DNA of 64,000 nt, from the NCBI GenBank assembly GCA_910589595.1, contig CAJUTM010000003.1:62001-126000 (forward strand), in the 5' to 3' direction. The DNA is from an uncultured Eubacterium sp. (GTDB lineage Bacteria; Bacillota; Clostridia; Lachnospirales; Lachnospiraceae). The stretch's first letter is position 1. Every line of letters starts with the position of its first letter. This document shows, one piece after another, positions 51,713-60,890 of the stretch. The translations under genes were made by a program, and so were the position numbers. A model generated the notes under the pieces. It saw only the letters and a program-made list of their open reading frames with translations. It was not told the origin of the DNA and made no database searches.

Positions 51713-52415
51713 ATTAACAGAACGTCTCCATAACGGAATCATCAAAGAAAATCCGACCTTTGTCATGATGCTCGGCATGTGTCCGACGTTAGCGGTTACT
51801 TCGACCGCAATGAACGGCTTAGGAATGGGCCTTTCGACTACCGTTGTATTAATCTTATCCAATATTTTGATTTCTTTATTGAGAAAAGTGATTCCGGATA
51901 AGGTGCGGATTCCTGCCTTTATCGTGATTGTGGCATCTTTTGTTACGATTGTACAGCTTACGCTGCAGGCGTATATTCCGTTTTTATATTCGGCATTGGG
52001 CGTGTACATTCCTCTGATTGTAGTAAACTGTATTATTTTAGGACGCGCGGAGTCATATGCGTCTAAAAATCCAGTTTTCGCTTCTGCTTTTGACGGAATA
52101 GGAATGGGACTTGGTTTCACGATAGGATTGACGCTTATCGGTATTTTTCGGGAAATCCTTGGCTCAGGTGCAATTTTCGGACATAGTTTTCTGCCGGAAG
52201 CAGTCAATATTTCCATTTTCGTTATGGCGCCGGGAGCATTTTTCGTACTTGCCGGATTGACGGCAATACAGAACAAACTGAAGATGCCAAGCGCCACGAA
52301 CGTTTCCGATGAAAAGCAAGAAGATAGTATTGCGGAAGAGGAAGCTCCGGACACTGTCGGAGAAGAGATTCTGCAGGCAGAGGGAGAAGAGCGAGAGGAG
52401 GCAGAGAAAGAATGA
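51705..52415 (+). CDS. rnfE: Rnf complex subunit E
   Basis: A 236-residue integral membrane subunit paired with RnfA. ENPTFVMMLGMCPTLAVTS near the N-terminus and YIPLIVVNCIILGRAESYA are family blocks; cysteine residues in these places carry an iron-sulfur centre in the core. It has an acidic C-terminal tail of about 40 residues (DEKQEDSIAEEEAPD...) that is longer than in the typical subunit. It overlaps rnfG by 8 and rnfA by 4 bases. Confidence 0.94.
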   Translation: MNRLTERLHNGIIKENPTFVMMLGMCPTLAVTSTAMNGLGMGLSTTVVLILSNILISLLRKVIPDKVRIPAFIVIVASFVTIVQLTLQAYIPFLYSALGVYIPLIVVNCIILGRAESYASKNPVFASAFDGIGMGLGFTIGLTLIGIFREILGSGAIFGHSFLPEAVNISIFVMAPGAFFVLAGLTAIQNKLKMPSATNVSDEKQEDSIAEEEAPDTVGEEILQAEGEEREEAEKE

Positions 52416-52987
52416 GTTTATTTACTATTCTGTTTACGGCGGCCTTAGTAAACAATTTTGTACTTAGCCAGTTTTTGGGTATTTGCCCGTTTTTAGGAGT
52501 TTCCAAAAAAGTAGAGACGGCAGCCGGTATGGGAGGGGCGGTTCTATTTGTCATTACCCTGTCCTCCGCTATCACGAGTGTGTTGTACAATTTCCTGCTT
52601 GTGCCAAATGACTTGCAGTATTTGAATACTATTGTTTTTATTATGGTAATTGCCGCGTTAGTTCAATTTGTAGAGATGGTACTGAAAAAGATGATGCCGT
52701 CGCTGTACAAATCGCTCGGTGTCTATCTGCCGTTGATAACGACGAACTGTGCGGTGCTCGGTGTAGCGCTGCTCAGTGTACAGAATGACTATACAATTAT
52801 AGAGAGTATTGTCAACGGTGTAGGAGCTTCCATTGGTTTCTTTTTGGCAATTGTATTGATGGCGGGAATACGTGAGAAGCTTGAGACGAGCAATATTCCG
52901 GAGCCGTTTAAAGGAACGCCGATTACGCTTATAACTGCCGGCCTGATGGCCATTGCTTTTTGCGGCTTTGGCGGCGTCGGATTTTAG
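52412..52987 (+). CDS. rnfA: Rnf complex subunit A
   Basis: A 191-residue subunit with six membrane segments, homologous to RnfE in inverted topology. NNFVLSQFLGICPFLGVSKK and YLPLITTNCAVLGVAL carry the conserved cysteines. ATGA overlap with rnfE. Confidence 0.95.
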   Translation: MSLFTILFTAALVNNFVLSQFLGICPFLGVSKKVETAAGMGGAVLFVITLSSAITSVLYNFLLVPNDLQYLNTIVFIMVIAALVQFVEMVLKKMMPSLYKSLGVYLPLITTNCAVLGVALLSVQNDYTIIESIVNGVGASIGFFLAIVLMAGIREKLETSNIPEPFKGTPITLITAGLMAIAFCGFGGVGF

Positions 52988-53004
52988 AGAGGAGGGCAAA
53001 TGAA

Positions 53005-53805
53005 ATGACAGTAATTATTTGGTCAGTAGCGCTTCTTGCACTCCTTGGTATTCTGATTGGTATTCTGCTTGGAGTGGCGGGTAAAGTGTTTGCTGTTGAA
53101 GTAGACGAGCGTGTGACACAGGTTCGTGAAAGTCTTCCGGGAAATAACTGTGGCGGCTGCGGTTATGCGGGCTGTGACGGATTGGCGGAAGCTATCGTTG
53201 CCGGAGAGGCACAACTGAGCGCCTGTCCGGTAGGAGGCGCCGCAGTTGCGGCTAAAATTGCGGAGATTATGGGGATGGAAGACTCTTCCGCAGAGGTGGC
53301 CCGTAAGGTTGCGTATGTCAAATGTTCGGGTACCTGCGAGCGCACAAAATCACAATATCATTATGTAGGTGAAACCGACTGTCGGGAAGCGGCAGTAGTA
53401 CCGGGGCGCGGAGAAAAGGCGTGCTCGTATGGCTGTCTGGGACTTGGCTCCTGCGTAAAGGAGTGCCCGTTTGACGCCATCCATATAAAGGACGGAATTG
53501 CCGAGGTAGACAGGGAGAAATGCGTGGCCTGCGGACGTTGCGTCGCCGTCTGTCCGAACCATGTAATCGAGTTGATTCCGGATGCTTCTTCCTATGCGGT
53601 ACAGTGTAATTCCGAGGATAAAGGAAAAGATGTTATGGCTGTCTGTGAAACCGGATGTATCGGCTGCGGTATCTGTGTGAAACAGTGTGAGTTCGATGCC
53701 ATAACGTTAGAAAATAATCTCGCAAGAATTGACGGGGAGAAGTGTCAGGGCTGCGGGAAATGTGCGGAAAAGTGCCCGAAGAAAGTAATCTTTCCAAGGA
53801 ATTAA
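53005..53805 (+). CDS. rnfB: Rnf complex subunit B (ferredoxin-oxidising)
   Basis: A 266-residue subunit with an N-terminal anchor (VIIWSVALLALLGILIGILLGVAG), the RnfB-type cluster NNCGGCGYAGCDGLAEAI, then a run of ferredoxin motifs (CSYGCLGLGSCVKECP, CVACGRCVAVCP, CIGCGICVKQCEFDAI, CQGCGKCAEKCP). It takes electrons from reduced ferredoxin. GAGGAGGG precedes ATG 53005. Last gene of the operon, followed by a strong bidirectional hairpin. Confidence 0.95.
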   Translation: MTVIIWSVALLALLGILIGILLGVAGKVFAVEVDERVTQVRESLPGNNCGGCGYAGCDGLAEAIVAGEAQLSACPVGGAAVAAKIAEIMGMEDSSAEVARKVAYVKCSGTCERTKSQYHYVGETDCREAAVVPGRGEKACSYGCLGLGSCVKECPFDAIHIKDGIAEVDREKCVACGRCVAVCPNHVIELIPDASSYAVQCNSEDKGKDVMAVCETGCIGCGICVKQCEFDAITLENNLARIDGEKCQGCGKCAEKCPKKVIFPRN

Positions 53806-53825
53806 TAAATAAGAAAAGTTAAATA

Positions 53826-53888
53826 GAAGAAGAAACTGCAAATTACTGTGGGTAAAGATTCCCTGCTGATTTGTAGTTTCTTCTTCTG
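53826..53888. terminator. Bidirectional terminator between rnfB and the DUF1349 gene
   Basis: AGAAGAAGAAACTGCAAAT pairs with ATTTGTAGTTTCTTCTTCT around a 25-base loop (one G-U pair). The stem is A-rich on one side and T-rich on the other, so it can act for both converging genes. Confidence 0.82.
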
Positions 53889-53904
53889 TCTCCGGACTTT
53901 TCTT

Positions 53905-54504
53905 TTAACAACGCCAGTCGGCGTCTGAGTGCCACTGACATTCTGTAATTTGCATATTAGTGAATCTGGCCTTGTAAGAACCCTCTGTCGGACTGCCGGC
54001 ATATATTCCATATGTAATCTTTTCTGCCCCCTCCCACATATGGAAGATTCTCATCTGTCTGTAGTTTCTGCCATCTTCGCTGCATTCAATGCAGTAATCA
54101 CTATTTCTGCGTGAGAAACGATACCACATGCTTTTAATGTCAGAAGATATATCTGTCGTTGCCCAGTCAGAGTATCCATGATTTGTAACAACACTTCCCA
54201 ACCGCTGTATATTTTTATCTTCATACTCAATAGACGCCTTAAACCAGTTATCGCTATCTAGATACATGACCACGCCACACTGGTCGAAACGGCAGGTGCT
54301 CTCGAACTCTGTTTTGACTAAGAAAGAAAAGTACTTATCATCTGTTTCAATTTGAAAAACCGGAGCATTATCATTTTGAAAACCATAATAAGTTCGTGCC
54401 CACAAATCCGTTCCTCTTTCGGTAGTAATTACAACTTCGTTTTCACCCATCTGCACTTGTTTTGGTTGACGTGTCCATTTTGGATTACATTTCAAAAAAT
54501 CCAT
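53905..54504 (-). CDS. DUF1349-family concanavalin-like protein
   Basis: A 199-residue cytoplasmic protein of the DUF1349 family, a jelly-roll lectin-like fold. Typical blocks are FSFLVKTEFESTCRFDQCGVVMYLDSDNWFKASIEYED and the C-terminal GIYAGSPTEGSYKARFTNMQI. Members often sit with carbohydrate genes and may bind or modify sugars; the function is unproved. AGGAGGTGATGAG precedes the ATG. The gene diverges from an AraC-type regulator 124 bases away, which probably controls it. Confidence 0.85.
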   Translation of the reverse strand: MDFLKCNPKWTRQPKQVQMGENEVVITTERGTDLWARTYYGFQNDNAPVFQIETDDKYFSFLVKTEFESTCRFDQCGVVMYLDSDNWFKASIEYEDKNIQRLGSVVTNHGYSDWATTDISSDIKSMWYRFSRRNSDYCIECSEDGRNYRQMRIFHMWEGAEKITYGIYAGSPTEGSYKARFTNMQITECQWHSDADWRC

Positions 54505-54628
54505 CTCATCACCTCCTAGTAAATGTGATTATATTTTATTAAGTATGGTTTGTCATTGCACATAATCGCATATTTATGGTACAATATCACAAAAACTATT
54601 ATTTTTCATCTATGAACGGAGATAATTT

Positions 54629-55513
54629 ATGGATATTTATAAGATTACTACAGATGAAACACTGCGGGAGACTGTCCATCATGGGAACAGCAGTTATCCC
54701 TTTGCGTACTATCCTGAGGATATCTGGCAATTTGACTTTCATCGGATTGATTGGCATTGGCATTACGAACTAGAATTTTTGTTTGTCGCCAAAGGTACTG
54801 CAATCTGTCTGATAGGAACAAGAAAAATCGAATTGCGTGAAGGCAGCGGTATATTTATTAATAGCGGTATTCTCCACCGTTTTGAGGCACAAAACAGTAC
54901 TTTTACCCCCAATATTGTTTTCTCACCAAACTTGTTAGCGCCTGAAAAAAGTCTTATTTACGAAAAATACATCAATCCCATAATAAACTCATCCGTTCCA
55001 TACCAGATTTTTAATCCGCAGACAATATGGCATAATCAAGTGCTTCAAATCTTGTCACGGCTTTTAACTATTCAGGAGACAAATGAAAATAAAGAATTGT
55101 GTACGATACAGCTTCTCTTTCAGATTTGGGATATACTATTCAAACATTTAGACATAACTTCCCATTCTAAGGAATTGCAGCGTTTCGATTACAAACAGGC
55201 AAGACTGCAAACTATGATGCAGTACATTCATGACCATTATATGGAAAAAATTACTCTTGAAATGATTGCGGCATCTGCTTCTGTCAGTAAAAGTGGAGCT
55301 CTGCATATTTTCCGGTCGTGTATTCAGATTTCTCCGGTGGCGTATCTTATCCGGTATCGGCTGGCAATGGCTGCCCAACAACTCTACACTACTCAAAATT
55401 CTATTTTTTCGATTGCAGAAGAAACAGGGTTTACGAGTTCTGGTTATTTTTGCCGGAAGTTCAGACAGCATTATCGAATGAGTCCTAATGAGTACAGACA
55501 GAAAAAGACTTAA
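54629..55513 (+). CDS. AraC-family transcriptional regulator with cupin sensor
   Basis: A 294-residue regulator. Residues 10-110 form a cupin-type sensing domain (HWHYELEFLFVAKGTAICLIGTRKIELREGSGIFINSGILHRFEA). The C-terminal 100 residues hold two helix-turn-helices (LEMIAASASVSKSGALHIFRSCI and SIFSIAEETGFTSSGYFCRKFRQHYRMSPNEYRQ). It likely senses a sugar and activates the divergent DUF1349 gene. GGAGATAATTT precedes the ATG. It is followed by a strong hairpin terminator. Confidence 0.9.
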   Translation: MDIYKITTDETLRETVHHGNSSYPFAYYPEDIWQFDFHRIDWHWHYELEFLFVAKGTAICLIGTRKIELREGSGIFINSGILHRFEAQNSTFTPNIVFSPNLLAPEKSLIYEKYINPIINSSVPYQIFNPQTIWHNQVLQILSRLLTIQETNENKELCTIQLLFQIWDILFKHLDITSHSKELQRFDYKQARLQTMMQYIHDHYMEKITLEMIAASASVSKSGALHIFRSCIQISPVAYLIRYRLAMAAQQLYTTQNSIFSIAEETGFTSSGYFCRKFRQHYRMSPNEYRQKKT

Positions 55514-55567
55514 TGGAACGTTGGTTTTTTCCCGCGCAATTAATAGGGACAAAATACAATGCATACA

Positions 55568-55622
55568 AAAAAACTGCAAATCGACTCGAAGAAAAGTATT
55601 CGAGCCGATTTGCAGTTTTTTG
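55568..55622. terminator. Bidirectional terminator after the AraC gene
   Basis: AAAAACTGCAAATCG with CTCGAA pairs with TTCGAG and CGATTTGCAGTTTTT (one mismatch) around a short loop. It serves the converging AraC and Big_2 genes. Confidence 0.88.
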
Positions 55623-55636
55623 TATGTCAGAAATTT

Positions 55637-56284
55637 TCAATTAAAATGACGCTTTGTTTTTTGATTTGGCGTATCATTTTCTTTTTCCGGTAGTACAATA
55701 ATGGTACAATTAGCACTTACGCCGCAGGATAGTAACGTGGCGGTAATGGTAACCGTACCGGGGGCAATTGCAGTAACTACGCCTCGTGAATTGACAGTGG
55801 CAATGTCGGTATCTTCACTCTCAAAGACCGGCTGTTCCAATGATGTGTTTGGCTTGACAATTGTTTCCAGACGAAGCCGGCGGTTGACGGCAATTTTTGA
55901 TTGACGTTTCATGAATTTAATGCCGACTGCACTTGGTGAAACCCGAATCCTGCATTTGAGAATCTTCGCCACCTTTTTCTTCCTTTTTACAGTTGCTATG
56001 ATTGTAGTGGAACCAACTGCCAACGCTTTTACCGTAATCTTTTTCTTCAATGCGGTATTTGGCTCAATGAAAGCAACCGACGGATTGGAAGAAGAAAACG
56101 AAACTTTCTGTCGTTTTTTTAAATTGTATATGCGTAGCTGATAATTACTTCCGACCGTCAGATTAAGTCTTTTTACATTAAGCTTTAACTTCTTTGGTGC
56201 CGCGTATGTAACAGTCGCAAAAGAAGATAAGGTCGATGTAATCATAAGAGCAATTGCCAAAAAAAGAGTGACTTTTCTTTTCAT
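55637..56284 (-). CDS. Secreted protein with two Big_2-like domains
   Basis: A 215-residue exported protein: signal peptide (KVTLFLAIALMITSTLSSFATVTYA), then two Ig-like Big_2 units (KKLKLNVKRLNLTVGSNYQL... SSSNPSVAF; then NRRLRLETIVKPNTSLEQPVFESEDTDIATVNSRGVVTAIAPGTVTITATL). It has no catalytic domain, so it may be a wall-associated binding protein. Its Big_2 domain resembles the Lys-rich N-terminal domains of the two GH10 xylanases. ATG 56284 has AAAGGAGACC 8 bases upstream. Confidence 0.8.
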   Translation of the reverse strand: MKRKVTLFLAIALMITSTLSSFATVTYAAPKKLKLNVKRLNLTVGSNYQLRIYNLKKRQKVSFSSSNPSVAFIEPNTALKKKITVKALAVGSTTIIATVKRKKKVAKILKCRIRVSPSAVGIKFMKRQSKIAVNRRLRLETIVKPNTSLEQPVFESEDTDIATVNSRGVVTAIAPGTVTITATLLSCGVSANCTIIVLPEKENDTPNQKTKRHFN

Positions 56285-56384
56285 AAAAAGGTCTCCTTTC
56301 CCGACGATAATAAATGTATGATATTCTTTTAATGACAATGTAACATCTGGCTATGGCACAAAAATGTCACTTTGCGCCAACCTC

Positions 56385-56413
56385 TTGAAATCTGTTTTCT
56401 TACGTGTTACAGT
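56385..56413 (+). promoter_or_regulatory. Promoter of the two-component system
   Basis: TTGAAA (56385-56390), 17 bases, TACAGT (56408-56413), 51 bases before the response regulator start. Confidence 0.5.
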
Positions 56414-56463
56414 ATCAATAAATGCAGCAAACAAACTCGGATTTTGAAATGGAGGGAGAAGAA

Positions 56464-57153
56464 ATGCAGCGGATTTTGATTGTTGATGATAATGAAGATA
56501 TTCGTGAGGTATTGGGTACTTATGTTGCCAAAGAGGGATTTGAGCCGGTAGTTGCAAAAGATGGCTTCGAGGCTCTGGATATGTTTCACAAAACGAATCC
56601 GGCAGTTATTTTACTGGATGTGATGATGCCGGGGATGGATGGGTATAAAGTGTGTGAGAGGATACGCAAAGAGTCGGATGTTCCGATTCTTTTAGTTACG
56701 GCAAAAGGGGAAGACTATGAGCGTGTCATGGGACTGGATATCGGAGCTGACGACTATATTGTAAAACCTTTCAACGCCACGGAAGTTATGGCGCGCGTGC
56801 GCGCCGTTCTCCGCCGTATGGGCAGGGCGGACGCGACCGATGACAAAAAGGTGCTCAATATTAGTGACTTGACGATTAACATTGAGGCATATACCGTTTA
56901 TGTAGGCGCGGAGAAACTGCCGATGACGAAAAAGGAAGTAGAGACGATGTGGATACTTGCAGGCAATCCTAGTAAAGTATTTACGAGGGATAATCTGTTA
57001 GACAGTTTATGGGGGCAGGATTATTTTGGCGACAGCCGTACGGTCGATTCCCATATTAAACGTCTGCGTGCCAAATTGGACAAAGTACCCCATCCGGATT
57101 GGGAGATTAAGACGATTTGGGGATTGGGCTACAAATTTGAGTTGACGGTATAA
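56464..57153 (+). CDS. OmpR/PhoB-family response regulator
   Basis: A 229-residue regulator: receiver domain with LIVDDNEDI, phosphoaspartate in VILLDVMMPGMDG and KPF at the end; then a winged-helix DNA-binding domain (LTINIEAYTVYVGAEKLPMTKKEVETMWIL... RTVDSHIKRLRAKL... IWGLGYKF). ATG 56464 follows GGAGGGAG. It is 15 bases before the histidine kinase gene, so the pair is an operon. Confidence 0.94.
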   Translation: MQRILIVDDNEDIREVLGTYVAKEGFEPVVAKDGFEALDMFHKTNPAVILLDVMMPGMDGYKVCERIRKESDVPILLVTAKGEDYERVMGLDIGADDYIVKPFNATEVMARVRAVLRRMGRADATDDKKVLNISDLTINIEAYTVYVGAEKLPMTKKEVETMWILAGNPSKVFTRDNLLDSLWGQDYFGDSRTVDSHIKRLRAKLDKVPHPDWEIKTIWGLGYKFELTV

Positions 57154-57168
57154 GGAAATATAAAAAAT

Positions 57169-58626
57169 ATGAAGAAGATATTTTGGCGTGTGTTAATATA
57201 TTTCAGCGTTGTGTTATTAGTCTTTACCGTTCTGATAGGGTTAATGTTCACCCGCTTTAACCGGACGAATATTGTCGGGGCGTACAAACAACAACTGGGA
57301 GACTTGGCGACTGACGTTGCCAAGCGAACCAGTCGGGCGGCCAAAGACGGAGATGTGGAAAGTTTTATGAATTATCTTCGGGTTATCGAAGATTTCGGGA
57401 GTATGCAGGATATTGATATTTGGATTGTATCTCATACAAAAGGCCGCGCGGCGTTGGATTCGGATTATACGAATGTGGACTTGAACAGTATAAAATTGCC
57501 AGAGCAGACACAGGCAATTTTGCAGACTGCGTTTACTGGAAAAAAGAAAACCTATAGTGCATACGATGATATGTATAAGACGGAAATGCTGCATCTGGCG
57601 CAGCCGATTCGCAATAAAAACGGCGAAGTCAGCGGCGCCGTTCTCTTATCCGGCCCCATGGAAATGCAGGAAAATACAGTTGTACAGTACCAGAAATATA
57701 TGTTTATTTGTATTATCGTGGGCGGGGTACTGGCATTTGTACTGGCCTTGTATTTTTCGAGGCAATTAGTACGGCCGATTATAAAAATCAAAGAAGCCGC
57801 CCTGATTCTGGCGGCGGGAGAGTATGCACACAAGACAGGCGTTGTGCGCAGGGATGAGTTGGGCGCATTGGCGGAAAGTATGGATATCCTCTCCGAACGG
57901 CTCGTGGAGGCAGAAGAATTTCGCGAAGATTTAGAGCAGAGCAGGCGCGATTTCTTTTCTAATGTGTCACATGAACTGCGGACGCCGATTGCCGTTGTCA
58001 AAGGCTATGCGGATACGCTGGCAGACGGATATGTCACGGATGAGAAAAAGCAGAAAGAGTACATCCAGAGAATCCGCAGGGAGTGCAGCGGCATGGAACG
58101 CCTTGTTTCTGATTTGCTGATTCTGTCGCGAATGCAAAATCCCGACTATGAGCTGAATATGGAAGTGCTGAACGTCATTGCGGTAGCACAGGATGCCATG
58201 CGCAGTATGCGTATTCTGATGAAAGAAAAAGATTTGACTGGCGAAGTAACATACGAGGATGAATGCTCCCTTATTGATGGGGATTATGACAGAATACGAC
58301 AGTTATTTACGATTCTTTTACAAAACGCGGTCAAATATTCGGATGAGGGAAGCGCGGTTGTTACACATATCGCCCGCGGGAATGGCAGGATTACCGTCAG
58401 CGTACATGATTATGGCAGCGTCATTCCTGAACAGGAATGGGAAAATGTATTTGAAAAATTTTACCGTGCCAGCAATCATGGGGAAAAAGAAGGCTCCGGT
58501 CTCGGGCTTGTTGTGGCGAAGAATATTGTGGAGCGTCATCAGGGACATATCTTTGTGCGCAGCGACAAAAAGGGAGGAACTTGTTTTACGATAGAATTTC
58601 CAGAAACTTCTGAAAATATTTCTTGA
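57169..58626 (+). CDS. Sensor histidine kinase of the two-component system
   Basis: A 485-residue membrane kinase. It has two membrane segments (about 6-28 and about 180-202) with an extracytoplasmic sensor domain between, a HAMP domain, HisKA with the phosphoacceptor in FSNVSHELRTPIAVVKGY, and an HATPase with N box, GSGLGLVVAKNIVERH and GGTCFTIEF. The ribosome site is weak (AAGGA far upstream). The signal is unknown; its plan is like kinases that sense envelope stress or antibiotics. The 3' end of the gene carries the -35 box of the 6S-like RNA. Confidence 0.92.
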   Translation: MKKIFWRVLIYFSVVLLVFTVLIGLMFTRFNRTNIVGAYKQQLGDLATDVAKRTSRAAKDGDVESFMNYLRVIEDFGSMQDIDIWIVSHTKGRAALDSDYTNVDLNSIKLPEQTQAILQTAFTGKKKTYSAYDDMYKTEMLHLAQPIRNKNGEVSGAVLLSGPMEMQENTVVQYQKYMFICIIVGGVLAFVLALYFSRQLVRPIIKIKEAALILAAGEYAHKTGVVRRDELGALAESMDILSERLVEAEEFREDLEQSRRDFFSNVSHELRTPIAVVKGYADTLADGYVTDEKKQKEYIQRIRRECSGMERLVSDLLILSRMQNPDYELNMEVLNVIAVAQDAMRSMRILMKEKDLTGEVTYEDECSLIDGDYDRIRQLFTILLQNAVKYSDEGSAVVTHIARGNGRITVSVHDYGSVIPEQEWENVFEKFYRASNHGEKEGSGLGLVVAKNIVERHQGHIFVRSDKKGGTCFTIEFPETSENIS

Positions 58627-58651
58627 TATATTGGCAATTTTTCAGTATACT
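58623..58651 (+). promoter_or_regulatory. Promoter of the 6S-like RNA
   Basis: TTGATA (58623-58628), 17 bases, TATACT (58646-58651). Its -35 box overlaps the kinase stop codon. Confidence 0.75.
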
Positions 58652-58657
58652 AGTAAT

Positions 58658-58880
58658 AACAAAATAAGTGTGTTTCCTGAAATGTTCGATACCTTCTGAA
58701 TTTTTGAACCTACAATACTTTAAACGGGATTCCTATATCTGTAGTTGAATGTCGGGCCGTCACTGCCGTGAGGTATTATGGTGACATAGCAACGGAAGGC
58801 AGAAGATTACATGCGGTCGCCCACCTAGCGCCAGCTAGGAGTCAAAAATCAGGAGCCGGCATTTTGGGTATATACGAATA
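58658..58880 (+). ncRNA. ssrS: Probable 6S RNA (ssrS)
   Basis: The 58627-58937 gap has no gene but holds a promoter, a conserved-looking structured stretch and a terminator. The 5' end reads TTCCTGAAATGTTCG, like the CTGxxxTGTTCG start of 6S RNAs, and can close with TCAGGAG near 58847. Inner pairing includes GTCAC/GTGAC and a hairpin CCTAGC-GCCA-GCTAGG. The part near 58810-58835 (GCATGCGG-like plus CCCACC) is as I recall it in clostridial 6S RNA. 6S RNA binds the RNA polymerase holoenzyme in stationary phase. The family is assigned from memory and the length is about 190 nt plus terminator; another structured RNA is possible. Confidence 0.6.
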
Positions 58881-58883
58881 TTT

Positions 58884-58917
58884 GGGCAGCGAATTATCGC
58901 TGCCCTTAAGTCTTTTT
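58884..58917 (+). terminator. Terminator of the 6S-like RNA
   Basis: GGGCAGCGA (58884-58892) pairs with TCGCTGCCC (58897-58905) around ATTA, followed by TTAAGTCTTTTT. Confidence 0.9.
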
Positions 58918-58937
58918 AAAGGAAAGTAGAGATTGTT

Positions 58938-60890
58938 ATGGAAAATGGATTTTTAAAGGTGGCGGTGTCGTCACCGGACTTGAAAGTGGCAGATTGCCAA
59001 TATAATAAAGAGCAGCTTGTAAAAAAGACGATAGAAATGGATAAAGAGAGTGTAAAGCTGTTAGTTTTTCCGGAGTTATCGCTGACCGGATACACCTGTG
59101 GCGACTTGTTTTTACAGGATACGTTGCTGCGCGGCGCCAAAGAGGCGCTTTTTGCGTTTGCACAGGAGACAAAACAGACGGAAATCGTCGCCGTTCTCGG
59201 TATGCCGTTAGAGCATAAGGGGAAGCTGTACAATGTTGCCGTTGTCGTCGACCACGGCAGTATCCGCGGCGTTGTGCCGAAAACATTTCTGCCGAATTAC
59301 GGTGAATTTTATGAGGCGAGACAGTTCTCGGCGGGCTTCGGGGAAATTGAATGGCATACGTTTGAAAACGGCGAGATGGTACCGTTTGGCTCCAATCAGA
59401 TATTTGCCGACTATATGCGTGAGCAATTATGTTTTGGCGTTGAGATTTGCGAAGATTTGTGGATGCCGAATCCGCCGTCGACCAAATTAGTTTCAGCCAA
59501 TGCGCTGATTGTCGTCAACTTATCGGCCAGCAATGAATTAATCGGAAAATCGCAGTACCGGCGTGAACTCGTCAGGAATCAGTCGGCGCGGGCGATTTGT
59601 GCCTATTTATATGCCGATGCCGGAGAGGGCGAATCGACGACGGACATGGTATATGCCGGACACAACATGATTGCGGAAAATGGCATTTTCTTAGCTGAGA
59701 GCAAACCATTTTCGGATGACAAAGATTTGATAACGGAAATTGATTTGGAGAAACTGCAAAATGAGCGACGCCGCATGGGCACGTTTTTCCAGCGTCCGCA
59801 GGGAGAAAAATATCCGCCTGTATTAAAAAACGGCTGCCAGTTTGGCAAAGATGAAGAGGTGGAGTTGACAAGAATATATGTGACAACCCCGTTTGTTCCC
59901 GACGATCCTGCCTATCGGAAAGAGCGTTGCAGGGAAATTATGAATATTCAGTCAAACGGACTGGCGAAGCGGCTGCGCCATATCGGCTGCCGGCACGCCG
60001 TTATCGGCTTATCCGGAGGACTTGATTCGACATTGGCGCTTGTAGTTACCGTATGCGCATTTGAACTGCTGCAGCTTCCGAGAGAGGGAATTATATGTGT
60101 GACGATGCCGTGTTTCGGCACGACAGACCGCACTTATGACAATGCGCTGAAAATGGCGAAAGAGCTTGGCACAACGTTGCGGGAAATACCAATTAAGGAA
60201 GCCGTATTGGAACATTTTGAAAATATCGGACAGGACAAAGACAAGCATGATATCACCTATGAAAACAGTCAGGCGAGGGAGCGCACACAAATTCTTATGG
60301 ATATTGCCAATCAGGTAAACGGACTCGTCATCGGTACGGGCGATATGTCCGAACTGGCGCTCGGCTGGGCCACATATAACGGCGACCACATGTCGATGTA
60401 CGGTGTCAACTGCTCCGTGCCAAAGACGTTAGTGCGCTATCTGGTGCAGTTTTTTGCGGATGTCTGCGGCAATGACAACTTAAAAGAAATTCTCTATGAC
60501 GTGATGGACACGCCGATTAGTCCGGAACTGCTGCCGCCGCAAGATGGGGAAATCGCCCAGAAAACAGAAGATATCGTAGGGCCTTATGAGCTGCATGATT
60601 TCTTCCTCTACTATATGCTGCGTTTCGGGTTTTCGCCGAAAAAAATATTCCGTCTGGCGGTGTACGCCTTTGAATTTGACTATGATTATGATAAGGAGAC
60701 AATTTTTCACTGGTTGTCCATATTCTGTCACCGATTCTTCCGGCAGCAGTACAAACGTTCCTGTCTACCGGATGGACCAAAGGTGGGAACGGTATCCTTA
60801 TCGCCGCGCGGTGATTTGCGGATGCCGAGTGATGTGAGCGACGCACTGTGGCAGGCAGAATTAGACAGTATTCGTGACAGCCTTGTCTAA
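58938..60890 (+). CDS. nadE: Glutamine-hydrolysing NAD(+) synthase
   Basis: A 650-residue two-domain enzyme that amidates deamido-NAD with ammonia from glutamine. The N-terminal nitrilase-type amidase has E46 in FPELSLTGYTCGDL, the lysine in PKTFLPNYGEFYE and the cysteine in CFGVEICEDLW. The C-terminal synthetase has the PP-loop GLSGGLDSTLAL and GTGDMSELALGWATYNGDHM. AGGAAAG lies before the ATG. It converges with the small membrane protein gene and their 3' ends overlap by 30 bases. Confidence 0.96.
   Translation: MENGFLKVAVSSPDLKVADCQYNKEQLVKKTIEMDKESVKLLVFPELSLTGYTCGDLFLQDTLLRGAKEALFAFAQETKQTEIVAVLGMPLEHKGKLYNVAVVVDHGSIRGVVPKTFLPNYGEFYEARQFSAGFGEIEWHTFENGEMVPFGSNQIFADYMREQLCFGVEICEDLWMPNPPSTKLVSANALIVVNLSASNELIGKSQYRRELVRNQSARAICAYLYADAGEGESTTDMVYAGHNMIAENGIFLAESKPFSDDKDLITEIDLEKLQNERRRMGTFFQRPQGEKYPPVLKNGCQFGKDEEVELTRIYVTTPFVPDDPAYRKERCREIMNIQSNGLAKRLRHIGCRHAVIGLSGGLDSTLALVVTVCAFELLQLPREGIICVTMPCFGTTDRTYDNALKMAKELGTTLREIPIKEAVLEHFENIGQDKDKHDITYENSQARERTQILMDIANQVNGLVIGTGDMSELALGWATYNGDHMSMYGVNCSVPKTLVRYLVQFFADVCGNDNLKEILYDVMDTPISPELLPPQDGEIAQKTEDIVGPYELHDFFLYYMLRFGFSPKKIFRLAVYAFEFDYDYDKETIFHWLSIFCHRFFRQQYKRSCLPDGPKVGTVSLSPRGDLRMPSDVSDALWQAELDSIRDSLV

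Noticed and set aside
51677..52354. Long open frame opposite rnfE on the minus strand
   Set aside because: It is antisense to a strongly conserved membrane subunit, has no ribosome site and resembles no family.
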